Positions 9,247 to 17,300 of a DNA stretch of 64,000 nt are shown in pieces; position 1 is the first letter of the stretch; every line of letters begins with the position of its first letter. The notes beneath the pieces were generated by a model, which saw only the letters and a program-made list of their open reading frames with translations, was not told the origin of the DNA and did no database searches. Both the position numbers and the translations under genes were made by a program. Origin of the DNA: Rhodobacter sp. CZR27 (GTDB lineage: Bacteria; Pseudomonadota; Alphaproteobacteria; Rhodobacterales; Rhodobacteraceae); the NCBI RefSeq assembly GCF_002407205.1, contig NZ_CP023548.1, positions 1,388,501 through 1,452,500 of the forward strand, written 5' to 3'.

Positions 9247-10457
9247 GCGGCCTCTCCTCCGTTCACGGTGATGCGGATCGTGCCGCGGTCGGGGCGGGCG
9301 CGGTCGTTCATGCAGCGGATGAACTCGTCCGGGTCCACGGTGATGACCCCATCGGCCGACTGGTCCTCGAAGCCGCGACCGACCCGGCGGAAGAGGTTGA
9401 GGCACGCCACGGCGACGCCCTCGACCTGCATCGCAGCCTCGATGACATCCGAGGCATAGAGCGGCACGCCGAAGCCCAGCCGCCCCGGCTCGAAGAAGCC
9501 GCCCTGATCGGCGGTGAAGACCTGCGCCAGCGCCTGCCGCAGCTCGGATCGGAAATAGCCGGGCTTCGCGCGCACCGAGAGCGTCACGATGACCGAGGCC
9601 GCGCGGGCGCCTTCCAGGAAGACCTCGGTGCCGATCATGCGATACTGCTCGATCAGCGGGCGCAGGATGCTGCGGCCGCAGAGCTGCCCGTCCACCGGCG
9701 GCAGCGGCAGGCCGAGGCTGCGGTGGAAGGCCGTCACCTCGTCCCAGAGCGCGCGGCGGATGCGGTTGGGAACGCCCGCCTCGGACGGCTCGCCGGCCTC
9801 GTGCAGCGCGCCGTCGAGGTCGATGTCGTCTTCCAGCAGCACGGCGATCAGGATGGAATGCCACGCCCCGGTCCAGACCAGCCGCGCCCGGGCCAGCGCC
9901 ACCAGCGGATGCGAGGCGAGCACCGTCGCGTGATCGTCCAGCGTCACCATCCGGCGCTGCTCGCCGATCCGGCGCGGGCCCTCGGCGCGGGCCAACTCCA
10001 TCGCCGAGGGCACGCGGCGCCAGTGATCTTCCAGCAGCACGCCATCGGGCCGCGATCCGCCGCGCGCGGTCTCGGCCGCGCGCAGGTCCGCCATCAGGCC
10101 GGCATCCGGTTGCCAGCCGATCAGGGCCAGCAGGCGCCGCACGCTTTCCGGCCGCCGGGCGCTGTCGAGGAACCGTTCCGCCTGCACCCGGTCGAGCGCA
10201 TGGCTCGCCCGGTCGAGCGCCGCGGCCAGCAGTTCGACGATCACCACCTCCATGTCGGCGGCGGTCCAGCGCCGCCGCTCGCGGAAGCGCGAGGCCAGTT
10301 CCTGCATCATGAACAGCCGGAAGCTGTCGTAGTCGCGGGTCTGCCAGTCGAAGTCGTCCTCGACCCCCGGCAGCGGCAGGGGCAGGACGGCCGTCCGCTC
10401 GCCGCAATCGGGGCAGGAGCCGTCGAAGGTCAGCAGGGGCGGGGCAAGATCAGCCAT
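9243..10457 (-). CDS. Baseplate wedge protein, gp6/J-like (small)
   Basis: 404 residues. The N-terminus has a CPDCGER zinc-ribbon-like half site (C15, C18), then FDWQTRDYDSFRLFMMQELA, a segment found in putative baseplate assembly proteins. The C-terminal half has the J/gp6 features VIVTLSVRAKPGYF, RQALAQVFT and GVPLYASDVIEAAMQVEGV. It lies 5 bp downstream of the gp25 gene and overlaps the next wedge gene by 4 nt, a layout that suggests translational coupling of the two wedge subunits. Role inferred from family: part of the baseplate ring that triggers sheath contraction. Confidence 0.8.
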   Translation of the reverse strand: MADLAPPLLTFDGSCPDCGERTAVLPLPLPGVEDDFDWQTRDYDSFRLFMMQELASRFRERRRWTAADMEVVIVELLAAALDRASHALDRVQAERFLDSARRPESVRRLLALIGWQPDAGLMADLRAAETARGGSRPDGVLLEDHWRRVPSAMELARAEGPRRIGEQRRMVTLDDHATVLASHPLVALARARLVWTGAWHSILIAVLLEDDIDLDGALHEAGEPSEAGVPNRIRRALWDEVTAFHRSLGLPLPPVDGQLCGRSILRPLIEQYRMIGTEVFLEGARAASVIVTLSVRAKPGYFRSELRQALAQVFTADQGGFFEPGRLGFGVPLYASDVIEAAMQVEGVAVACLNLFRRVGRGFEDQSADGVITVDPDEFIRCMNDRARPDRGTIRITVNGGEAA

Positions 10458-10462
10458 GGCGG

Positions 10463-10861
10463 TCAGAGGGCGAAGTCATGCACCTCCTCCTTCTGCAGGG
10501 CGGCGACGATATAGGCGATCCGCACCAGCAGCACCTCGGGCCGGTCGGCCGGGGCGCCGATCTCGACGCGGATGGTCCTGGGGTCGACCTCGCCCGCCAG
10601 CGCCTCGGCCAGCGCGCCGTAAAGCCGGTTCTGCGCGTAATCCCACAGCGCCGCGGCATTCGGCTCGAAGACGTGCCGCCGGGCGCCGAAGCCGAATTCC
10701 GGGCGGAACACCCGCTCTCCCGGCGAGGTGAACAGCACCTGCTCGACCTGCTGGCGGATGTGGTCGAAGCGGGTGGCGGTGGCCGCCCCCGTCCGCTCCA
10801 TCCGGAACGGAAAGGCCATGTAGCGCACCCGGGGCAGGGCTGTGGCGGGACGGTCGGTCAT
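10463..10861 (-). CDS. GPW/gp25 family baseplate protein
   Basis: 132 residues from ATG 10861, which overlaps the stop of the spike gene (ATGA). The family signature is clear: RQQVEQVLFTSPGERVFRPEFG, with the conserved E-R-F/V-x-P-x-F-G of gp25/GPW proteins, followed by NRLYGALAEALAGEVDPR. gp25 is a wedge component that starts sheath assembly in contractile tails (Afp9 type). Length is normal for the family. Longer reading frames upstream belong to the out-of-frame shadow of the spike gene. Confidence 0.9.
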   Translation of the reverse strand: MTDRPATALPRVRYMAFPFRMERTGAATATRFDHIRQQVEQVLFTSPGERVFRPEFGFGARRHVFEPNAAALWDYAQNRLYGALAEALAGEVDPRTIRVEIGAPADRPEVLLVRIAYIVAALQKEEVHDFAL

Positions 10862-11685
10862 TGCGCGGTCGATTTCGTGGTGAGGACGGAGGGCGTCAGC
10901 GGCACGATCGGCGGGCTGGTGGGCGCGCCGATCGAGGTGGCGTTGTGGACATGGGTGTTGAACATCGACAGGAACGTGGTGCCCTTGATCAGCGGCTCGC
11001 CGCCGGCGCCCGCCACCGTCACCTGCGAGCCCTCGATGTTGATCGTGGCCGAGGACTTGATCGTGACGCCCGATCCGCTGGTCGTGATCTCGTTGCCGTT
11101 GGCATCCTTGCAGGCGATCCCGGTCGAGGACAGCGTGATCGAATTGCCGTTCGCATCCTCGACCGTGAGCGTCGAGCCCTGGGCATCCAGCGTGACCTTG
11201 CCGCCGGAACTGTCGGTGAGCAGGATGGCGCCGTCCTTGTCCATGACGATCTCGGCCTCGGCCTTCGAATGGATCGTCACGGTCTCGGAGCCTTCGGTGT
11301 CGTCCAGCACGATGCGGTGGCCGGTCTCGGTCTTGAGGATCTTGACCTCGGGCTTGCCGGCGCTTTCGGCGGGCAGTTCGCTCGCCTGCCGCCAGAAGGT
11401 GCCGACCCAGACCGGCGAGGAGATGTCGCCTTCCAGGAATTCGGCCAGCACCTGCGCGCCGACCGGGGGGATTGCCAGCATTCCGAAATCCTGTCCGCCG
11501 CCATAGGGCACGCAAGGCAGCGCCCAGGCGCTGGCCGCCTCGCCCAGCACGGAAGGGATGGTCAGCCGGATGCGGCCCAGCGCCTCCGGGTCGGCATTGT
11601 CCTGCACGAAGGCGCGGTACTTGCCCCAGTATTTCGTGCGCTGCTGGCGGACGGTGCGGTCGAGGGCATTGACGAATTCGTCCAT
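10858..11685 (-). CDS. gp5/VgrG-like spike protein (phage baseplate assembly protein V type)
   Basis: 275 residues. Residues 15-105 form the OB-fold region typical of gpV/gp5 spikes (KYWGKYRAFVQDNADPEALG, then PSVLGEAASAWALPCVPYGG and PPVGAQVLAEFLEGD). Residues 120-235 are beta-rich with short repeats (VTIHSKAEAEIVMDKDG, NSITLSSTGI, SGVTIKSSATI) that look like the triple-stranded beta-helix shaft. The C-terminus ends with FNTHVHNA, common at VgrG-type tips. Encoded directly after a separate gpD-like hub protein; in AFP and PVC particles the two parts are fused as Afp8/Pvc8, so the module is split here. No PAAR tip gene is seen in the window. Confidence 0.88.
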   Translation of the reverse strand: MDEFVNALDRTVRQQRTKYWGKYRAFVQDNADPEALGRIRLTIPSVLGEAASAWALPCVPYGGGQDFGMLAIPPVGAQVLAEFLEGDISSPVWVGTFWRQASELPAESAGKPEVKILKTETGHRIVLDDTEGSETVTIHSKAEAEIVMDKDGAILLTDSSGGKVTLDAQGSTLTVEDANGNSITLSSTGIACKDANGNEITTSGSGVTIKSSATINIEGSQVTVAGAGGEPLIKGTTFLSMFNTHVHNATSIGAPTSPPIVPLTPSVLTTKSTAQ

Positions 11686-11697
11686 TCTCTCCTCCCC

Positions 11698-12867
11698 TCA
11701 GAACAGGCCGGCGATGGCGGAAAGCGCCTTGGACAGCGGCGCGCCCCCCAGCGAGTCGCTGTCGCCGGTGGCGTTGCGGATCAGCTCGAACCGCTGGCGG
11801 TAGCCGTCGGGGGTGAAGGCGTGGCTGACCTTGTCGACGTAGTAGAGCCCGCCGTTGCGCTCGCCCGCGCCATCCACGCGCACCGGCAGGCCGACCTGCA
11901 GGACGTGACCGTAAAGCGTGCCGTCAAGCTCGCCGGTGGCGCGGATGCGGAAGCTGGCCTCGTTCACCAGCGCCTGCGCGCGGGCCCGGGTCTCCTCCTC
12001 GGTCTCGTCCCCCTCGCGAGAGAGGCGGGCGATGGCGGGCGTGCCCAGCCCCGCGCCCTCGTCGGCCACAGCGGTCGTGCCCAGCAGCGGCAGGTCCGGC
12101 GTCACGGTCTCGACCACCGGGTCCGCGCCTTCCTCGCGCGGGGCGGTCTCGAAGGTCACGGCATCGGGCTTCTGCGCCTCGTCCGAGACGGTGAACGAGA
12201 GGCAGTTGGTCGCCGTGCCAGCGTAGATCATGATCGTGGCCTGCGGCGTGGCGTCGAGCCGCATCGGCCCGAACCAGACCTCGCCACGCGAAAAGATGAT
12301 CTCGTAGCCGTTGGCGCGGGCACGTTCGCGCAGGAAGGCGGTGGGGGTGGCGTCCATCGCCAGCGTCCGCGAGGACTGGCCCTCGCCCGATCCGCTTGCC
12401 ACGGACAGGTTCAGCGGCGCGATCAGCTCCGACAGGATGTCGCCGTCCGACACCGGCGCATCCTCGCCCCAGAGCCTGCGCATGTGCTCGCGGTTCAGCG
12501 CCGCGCCCTCGTCCTGCAACTCCAGCACCAGCTTCGCCTCGCCGCCGTTCTGCGGCATCTGCGGCTTCAGCTCGACGATGTGGCCGCGGAACACCTCCTC
12601 GGAATGGGTGCCGAAGTCGGCGGTGACCGTCACCGGCTCCCATCGCGCGAACAGGCCTGCGTCGGCCGCCATCCAGCGCCCGTCCTCCTGTCGGCGATCG
12701 TCGATTGTGATGGTGCCGGTCGCGGCCTCGGTTCGGGCGGTGCGGATCTCGATCAGGCTGACCAGATCGGCCAGCGGCCCGAGGTCGCGCCCGTCCGTGC
12801 CAACCGTGACCAGAACGGAGGCCGCCTGCCGGAAGCCGGGATCGAGAAGGGTGGCGAGCAGCGACAT
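11698..12867 (-). CDS. gpD/gp27-like baseplate hub protein
   Basis: 389 residues. The pattern matches phage late control D / VgrG N-terminal hub proteins: TGTITIDDRRQEDGRWMAAD near residue 55, VTADFGTHSEEVFRGHIVEL, then a domain with LSELIAPLNLSV, FLRERARANGYEIIFSRGEVWF (the typical FLRxRAxxxGY motif) and GLYYVDKVSHAFTPDGYRQRFEL at the end. The hub joins the tube to the spike encoded 12 bp downstream. Stop 11698 and the next start 11685 leave a short gap. Separate hub and spike genes are usual in phages such as Mu or P2 and less so in AFP-type systems. Confidence 0.85.
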   Translation of the reverse strand: MSLLATLLDPGFRQAASVLVTVGTDGRDLGPLADLVSLIEIRTARTEAATGTITIDDRRQEDGRWMAADAGLFARWEPVTVTADFGTHSEEVFRGHIVELKPQMPQNGGEAKLVLELQDEGAALNREHMRRLWGEDAPVSDGDILSELIAPLNLSVASGSGEGQSSRTLAMDATPTAFLRERARANGYEIIFSRGEVWFGPMRLDATPQATIMIYAGTATNCLSFTVSDEAQKPDAVTFETAPREEGADPVVETVTPDLPLLGTTAVADEGAGLGTPAIARLSREGDETEEETRARAQALVNEASFRIRATGELDGTLYGHVLQVGLPVRVDGAGERNGGLYYVDKVSHAFTPDGYRQRFELIRNATGDSDSLGGAPLSKALSAIAGLF

Positions 12868-13200
12868 TCAGCGCACCTCCCGTTGGCGGGGGATCAGCAC
12901 GACCTCGCCCACCGCCTCGCGCTGCACCTCGCCGGGGGGCGGAGGTTCGGGCGCATAGACCAGATCCTCGGGGAAGATCTCCTGCGGGTTGGAATCGGCG
13001 ATCCGGCGCCAGTCGCGCGGGCTGGCGTAATAGTGCTGGCCCAGCGCATCCAGCCGGTCGCCGACCGCGACCGTGTGTTCCAGGATCGGCTCCGGCGCGG
13101 CTATGGGGCGGGGACGCAGGCCGCGGAACGGGGCCGATCCGTCCTCGGGCGGATCGAACGGTTTCAGGCCCTCGTAATAGGATCCCTTGAAGAGCGCCAT
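12868..13200 (-). CDS. LysM-domain tail protein
   Basis: 110 residues. A LysM-like module spans about residues 38-85: EHTVAVGDRLDALGQHYYASPRDWRRIADSNPQ split around the conserved GD, L and N positions, then IFPEDLVY. In AFP/PVC systems this LysM part is the C-terminal domain of the tube initiator Afp7; here it is a gene of its own just 4 bp downstream of the CIS tube protein. It probably binds between tube and baseplate rather than peptidoglycan. Family call from motif and context. Confidence 0.82.
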   Translation of the reverse strand: MALFKGSYYEGLKPFDPPEDGSAPFRGLRPRPIAAPEPILEHTVAVGDRLDALGQHYYASPRDWRRIADSNPQEIFPEDLVYAPEPPPPGEVQREAVGEVVLIPRQREVR

Positions 13201-13204
13201 GGCA

Positions 13205-13837
13205 TCATCCCGTGTGGAAGCCGGAGGCGAGGTTCAGCGCCGTGCCCATGGTCTGGCGCACCTTGTCGGCAAGGAAGAACGGGTTGGCGCTTTCGATGAC
13301 CTGCATGGTCAGGCCCATCTCGGCGCGGTAGGGCATCAGGTTCGGCAGGTGCAGCGTTTCCTTCTGCGTGACCGAGGTCAGGAAGACCGGCAGAAGCTGC
13401 ATCCCCCAGGCGAAGACCAGGACGCTCGCCACCTCCTGCCGCTCGAAGGCCCGCGCGCCGCCCAAGGAGAGCGACGAGAGCACCTTCAGCCCGGCCGGCC
13501 CCTGCGCCTTCGGCTCGGCCATGGCGCGCAGCGTGTCGATCTGGGGCTGCACGCCATGGGTGCGGGCGATGGCGTCGCCCTCGTTCAGCCGGTCGGTCGC
13601 ATCGAGCAGGATGGTGATCGAGAAGCTCTCGGCCTGCATCTCGACGCCCTGCGCCACGCGGGCGGTCTCGAGCGGGGTCAGGAAGTCATAGCCGCCCCGC
13701 GCGCCCGGGGCGTTGCCGGTCTTGACCGTCACGGTGCGGCTGCGGCTGATCTCCTGCGGGTTGAAGTCGAAGACCAGCGCCAAGGGCGGGATCGTCAGGC
13801 CGTATTCGAACAGCACGCCGCGGGTCTCAACGGCCAT
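13205..13837 (-). CDS. Contractile injection system tube initiator (CIS tube protein)
   Basis: 210 residues. It has the features of the CIS_tube N-terminal domain (Afp7/Pvc7, gp54/gp48-like): LVFDFNPQEISRSRTVTVK near residue 22 (the family's F-x-F-N-P motif), FSITILLDATDRLNEGD, and FAWGMQLLPVFLTSVTQKE. This protein seeds polymerisation of the inner tube on the hub. It overlaps the upstream small gene by 11 nt. The usual C-terminal LysM domain is missing and is encoded by the next gene. Confidence 0.82.
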   Translation of the reverse strand: MAVETRGVLFEYGLTIPPLALVFDFNPQEISRSRTVTVKTGNAPGARGGYDFLTPLETARVAQGVEMQAESFSITILLDATDRLNEGDAIARTHGVQPQIDTLRAMAEPKAQGPAGLKVLSSLSLGGARAFERQEVASVLVFAWGMQLLPVFLTSVTQKETLHLPNLMPYRAEMGLTMQVIESANPFFLADKVRQTMGTALNLASGFHTG

Positions 13838-14045
13838 GGCGGCCCCCTTTCGGTGCCTGCGCCGCCAGCGCCGCGGCCAGCACCGGGCCGCTCAGGCCAT
13901 TGCCGGGCAGCGAGAGCGCCAGCGAACCCTGCGCCGTGCCCCGCGACAGTTCGAGCGCCAGCGCCTCGGCGATGGCGCGGGCGTCGTGCTCGGCGGTGGG
14001 ACGCAGCCGGGCGGGCAGGGTCAGGCTCAGGCGGCGGATCAGCAT
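13827..14045 (-). CDS. Small eCIS-locus protein of unknown function
   Basis: 72 residues from ATG 14045. The start lies 7 nt inside the end of the ATPase gene, and the stop lies 11 nt inside the tube-initiator gene, so it sits as a coupled cistron between them. The sequence is helical, Ala/Leu/Arg-rich, with a short Gly/Pro-containing break near residue 50. No motif is recognised. Small proteins at this position in eCIS operons are common and uncharacterised; a role as assembly factor is possible but not shown. Tight packing between two core genes argues that it is real. Confidence 0.6.
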   Translation of the reverse strand: MLIRRLSLTLPARLRPTAEHDARAIAEALALELSRGTAQGSLALSLPGNGLSGPVLAAALAAQAPKGGRHGR

Positions 14046-15406
14046 GGCTCCTCCAGATGCTCGGCCAGAAAGCCGATCTCGGTGCGGCGGATCTGGCGGG
14101 CGTCCTTGTTCAGTTCGGCCCAGACCGCGCGGGCGATGTGGGGAAGGCCCAGGGGTTCGTCCCGCTCGGCCGCAAGCACGGCGGCATAGGTGGCGGCGTT
14201 GCGGATCGCGCCGCCCGAAAGTCGCGCCGCCTCGCCGATGCGGGACAGGTCCAGATCCGCGGCACGGGGCGCGCGCGGCGGCAGCAGCACCTGCCACAGC
14301 CGCGCGCGGGCGGCCGCGTCAGGGGCGGGGAAGTCCACCACCATCTGGAAGCGGCGCAGGAAGGCGGTATCCACGTTCGCGCGCAGATTGGTGGTCAGGA
14401 TCACCGGGCCGGTATGGTCTTCCAGGCGGGCGAGCAGGTGGCTGACCTCGAGGTTGGCGTAGCGGTCGCGCGCATCCGTCACCTCGCCGCGCTTGCCCAG
14501 CAGCCCGTCCGCCTCGTCGATCTGCAGGAGCGCGTTGCGCCCCTCCAGAGCCGACAGCAGCGCATTCATGTTGGCCTCGGTCTCGCCCACGTATTTCGAC
14601 ATGATCCGGCCGAGGTCGAGCGTGTAGAGCGCCCAAGGCTCTTCCGTCCGCGCATGAAGGGCCGAGGCGATCACGCTGGCGGCGAAGGATTTTCCCGTGC
14701 CGGACGGCCCCGAGAACAGCGCGAGCGGACCGCGCGCCGGCGCCGCGCCCCAGTCCTCGGTCAGCATCCGGCCGCGGGCGATCCAGGCGGTCAGGTCGCG
14801 CAGCTGCGCCAGCGTCGGCTCGGGCAGCACCAGTTCCTCCCACCGGCCGCGGCGATCCGAGAGCGTGGCACCGGGCGGTGGCGCCAGTTCGGCATCGCGG
14901 CCCAGCATGGTCTGGATCAGCCGCGGCGCGGGCCGGACGGTCTGGGCGGGCGTCGCGCCCTCCACCCGGATCAGCCCGAGCGCCGAGAGCGGCGCGGTCG
15001 GGCGCAGGCGGTCGACCAGCAGCGCGATCTGACCTCCGCCGTCCAGCATCAACAGGTCCTCGATCAGCGGCAGCGAGGGCCAGCAGCTGCCCGCCTGCGG
15101 CTGCAGCGACCACAGCCGCGGCCCCAGTGCCGGCCGCGCCACCGGCGCCAGTGCCAGCGCCATCAGATCGACGTCGAGACGGGTCAGCGCCGCCAGATCC
15201 TCACGCGGGGCAAGCGCCAGCAGCCCGGCCCAGGCGCCCGAGGTCCGTGCCGCCTCGACCGCCGCCGACAGGCTCTGGAACCGCTCGGCGGTTTCGTCGG
15301 GCAGGGCGCTGCCGGTCCGCACCGCCTCGGCCAGCGCGATCATCGCCGCCACCCGGTCGAACTCGGCATCAAGGAAGGCATCCAGTCCGGCGGGGCGCAG
15401 GGTCAT
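14039..15406 (-). CDS. AAA+ ATPase of eCIS (Afp15-like)
   Basis: 455 residues. The C-terminal half is a classic AAA+ module: Walker A GPSGTGKS at 233-240, Walker B ending in LLQIDEAD at about 293-300, sensor-1 VILTTNL, and an arginine-finger type AFLRRF. The N-terminal 200 residues are a family-specific domain. This ATPase is found in most eCIS loci and is needed for assembly of the particle in the producing cell; it is not the sheath-recycling ClpV of type VI secretion. It lies directly downstream of the DUF4255 tail terminator gene (stop 15408, ATG 15406), which fits the Afp16-Afp15 order read along this operon. Confidence 0.92.
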   Translation of the reverse strand: MTLRPAGLDAFLDAEFDRVAAMIALAEAVRTGSALPDETAERFQSLSAAVEAARTSGAWAGLLALAPREDLAALTRLDVDLMALALAPVARPALGPRLWSLQPQAGSCWPSLPLIEDLLMLDGGGQIALLVDRLRPTAPLSALGLIRVEGATPAQTVRPAPRLIQTMLGRDAELAPPPGATLSDRRGRWEELVLPEPTLAQLRDLTAWIARGRMLTEDWGAAPARGPLALFSGPSGTGKSFAASVIASALHARTEEPWALYTLDLGRIMSKYVGETEANMNALLSALEGRNALLQIDEADGLLGKRGEVTDARDRYANLEVSHLLARLEDHTGPVILTTNLRANVDTAFLRRFQMVVDFPAPDAAARARLWQVLLPPRAPRAADLDLSRIGEAARLSGGAIRNAATYAAVLAAERDEPLGLPHIARAVWAELNKDARQIRRTEIGFLAEHLEEPC

Positions 15407-15407
15407 G

Positions 15408-16442
15408 TCACGACCCCACCGTCAGGGTCAGCACGTTGCCCGTGGCAGAGCCGGGCAGAGGGGTGCCGTCGTTGGCCGCGGGCTCGGCGGTGATGGTTGC
15501 CCGGTCCCCGCCCGCGGCACCCTGAAGCGCAAGCGTCACCGCCGCGGCCGGATCGTCGATGCGCTGCGCGGCGATAGTGAATGCCTGCGGCGCCTGCGTC
15601 TCCGATGCGCCGCCGGCCCGGAGCCACGCGACGGTCAGCGCGGCCCGCCCGCCCAGCGGACCGGCCAGCGCCACCTCGACCGTGGCCGTCCCGGCCGGCA
15701 CCGTCGTCGTCGAGCCGAGGCCTTCGCCACTGCGGAACAGCTGGACCGGCAGCCAGTCGGCCGGCGGCGCCGTGGCGCCCGCCAGCGGGAAGGCCCGCGC
15801 CTCCGCCCCATAGGCCAGCGTTCCGTCCGCCGCCAGCACCGGCACCGGAGAGGGCGAGATGTCGAGGACCGCCGCCCGAGCCGGCGGAGCGGCTTCGCGC
15901 GGGCTGAGCGGCTCCACCGGGATCAGCGCCAGCTCGTAGCCGCAGGAGAGGCGATAGGCCAGTTCGCCGCCCTGCGTGGTCCAGATGTGGTTCATCTCTT
16001 CCATCGTCACCGGCTGCAGCGTCGCCTCGATCCGGTAGAGGACATGCTCGCGCCGGCGGAAGTCATCGGCGGGCGTGCCCGCGGGCACAGCGCCGGGCAG
16101 GACGACCGGGATCACCGGGAAGCTCTGCAGCACCGACATGGCGTGACCCAGGACGCGCAGATCGGTATCGGCCGGCGGATCGCCCTGACCGGCGGGGAAG
16201 CAGGTCAGCAGCACATGCGCCCGCACGAACAACGGATCGCCCGAGCCCGCGGCGGCATGGAAGCCCGAGGGCGCAAGCCGATAGACGAAGATGTTGAGCA
16301 GGCTTTTCTCGCCGCCCTTCGCCGTCTCCTGCGCGCGTTGCGGCGCGTCGAGCGAGATCACCACCTCCTCGCCGAAGCGGGTGTCGAGGAAATCCGCGAA
16401 GCCCTGGATCGCGACCGACAGCGAGGAGACCGGCAGCGCCAT
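15408..16442 (-). CDS. DUF4255 tail terminator (Afp16/Pvc16-like)
   Basis: 344 residues. The N-terminal 190 residues match DUF4255: a start near VSSLSVAIQGFADFLD, NIFVYRLAPSGFH, ADTDLRVLGHAMSVLQSFPVI and MNHIWTTQGGELAYRLSCGYELALIPVEP (long segments split here only by position). Afp16/Pvc16 caps the growing sheath and tube and sets the end of the particle. The last 150 residues are an Ig-like beta-rich extension (TATVEVALAGPLGGRAALTV) that exceeds the usual 190-250 residue length. The start has no competing upstream start in frame. Confidence 0.9.
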   Translation of the reverse strand: MALPVSSLSVAIQGFADFLDTRFGEEVVISLDAPQRAQETAKGGEKSLLNIFVYRLAPSGFHAAAGSGDPLFVRAHVLLTCFPAGQGDPPADTDLRVLGHAMSVLQSFPVIPVVLPGAVPAGTPADDFRRREHVLYRIEATLQPVTMEEMNHIWTTQGGELAYRLSCGYELALIPVEPLSPREAAPPARAAVLDISPSPVPVLAADGTLAYGAEARAFPLAGATAPPADWLPVQLFRSGEGLGSTTTVPAGTATVEVALAGPLGGRAALTVAWLRAGGASETQAPQAFTIAAQRIDDPAAAVTLALQGAAGGDRATITAEPAANDGTPLPGSATGNVLTLTVGS

Positions 16443-16445
16443 GGC

Positions 16446-17300
16446 TTACATCCCCCCGAGATAGCGGCTGCGGAGCGCGCGGGAGAGGGCCGAGGCATCC
16501 ATCCCCGTGGCCGGTGCAGACGGTTCATGGATCGTCACGTCGATCTGTTCGATCACGACGCGGGGGCGCTCGGCGACCGATGCGGGGCCGGTGAGCGGCG
16601 TCGGGGGCTGGAATGGCGCGGCCGGCGACCAGAGCGGCTCGGCAGGCGGCAAGGCGGCCATGTCGGCATCGACGGCGGGGCCGCCGGAAGGGCCGGCGAC
16701 GGCCGGCACGGGCGAGGCCGCCTCGCGGCGCAGCGTCAGCAGCGGCTCGGGCTCCGGCTCTGCCGAAAGCCAGGCGGGCTTCGGACTGGTGCGGGGTTCA
16801 AGTTCATCGGCGTCCGGGGCGAGGCGCGCGACGGGTTCTTCCTCATCCTCCTCCGGCCCGGGCGGGGCACGGCGCAGAAGCGGCCGAAGGGGCCGCGCCT
16901 CCTCCTCCTCGTCGTCGGGGGCAAGGCTGCGCGCCACCGGCTCCTCCTCGTCCTCCTCCGGAGGGGCGGCGGCGCGGCGGAGGGGTTGCAGCGCCTCCTC
17001 CTCGTCCGGCGGAAGATCACGCTGCGCCTGGATCGGCTCCTCTTCCTCCCCTTCGGCGGTGCGCCGGACCGGCTCCTCCTCCTCCTCCTCTTCCGCACGG
17101 GGGGCGGCGCGGCGCAGGGGCTGCGCCTCCTCCTCCTCCTGCATGGCGCGGTAGAGCGGCGAGAGCGGCGTCTCCCCGGCCTCGCGCTCGGGCTCCTCGA
17201 GGCGCGACAGCGTGCCGAGCCGGCCCTTCGGGTGGGCCAGCGGCACCGCGGGAAGCCCGGATACGGCCGCGCGCGACAGGATGCGGGCAAAGAGGCTCAT
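16446..17300 (-). CDS. Acidic, Glu-repeat protein of the eCIS operon
   Basis: 284 residues, ATG 17300 overlapping the preceding stop (ATGA). The N-terminal 40 residues look globular. Residues about 45-170 are a run of acidic blocks of four or five Glu/Asp separated by short basic motifs of the type PVRR, PLRR or PVAR, repeated about nine times. The C-terminal part is Pro/Ala-rich and ends in a helix (ALSRALRSRYLGGM). I do not recognise a family. Low-complexity linkers of alternating acid clusters and basic pairs also occur in DUF4157 proteins of other eCIS loci. It could be a flexible scaffold or a length-setting component. The coding sense is supported by operon overlap on both sides. Confidence 0.65.
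   Translation of the reverse strand: MSLFARILSRAAVSGLPAVPLAHPKGRLGTLSRLEEPEREAGETPLSPLYRAMQEEEEAQPLRRAAPRAEEEEEEEPVRRTAEGEEEEPIQAQRDLPPDEEEALQPLRRAAAPPEEDEEEPVARSLAPDDEEEEARPLRPLLRRAPPGPEEDEEEPVARLAPDADELEPRTSPKPAWLSAEPEPEPLLTLRREAASPVPAVAGPSGGPAVDADMAALPPAEPLWSPAAPFQPPTPLTGPASVAERPRVVIEQIDVTIHEPSAPATGMDASALSRALRSRYLGGM

Noticed and set aside
6517..9459. Long plus-strand open frame opposite the wedge gene
   Set aside because: Antisense shadow of the gp6/J-like gene with no coding character.
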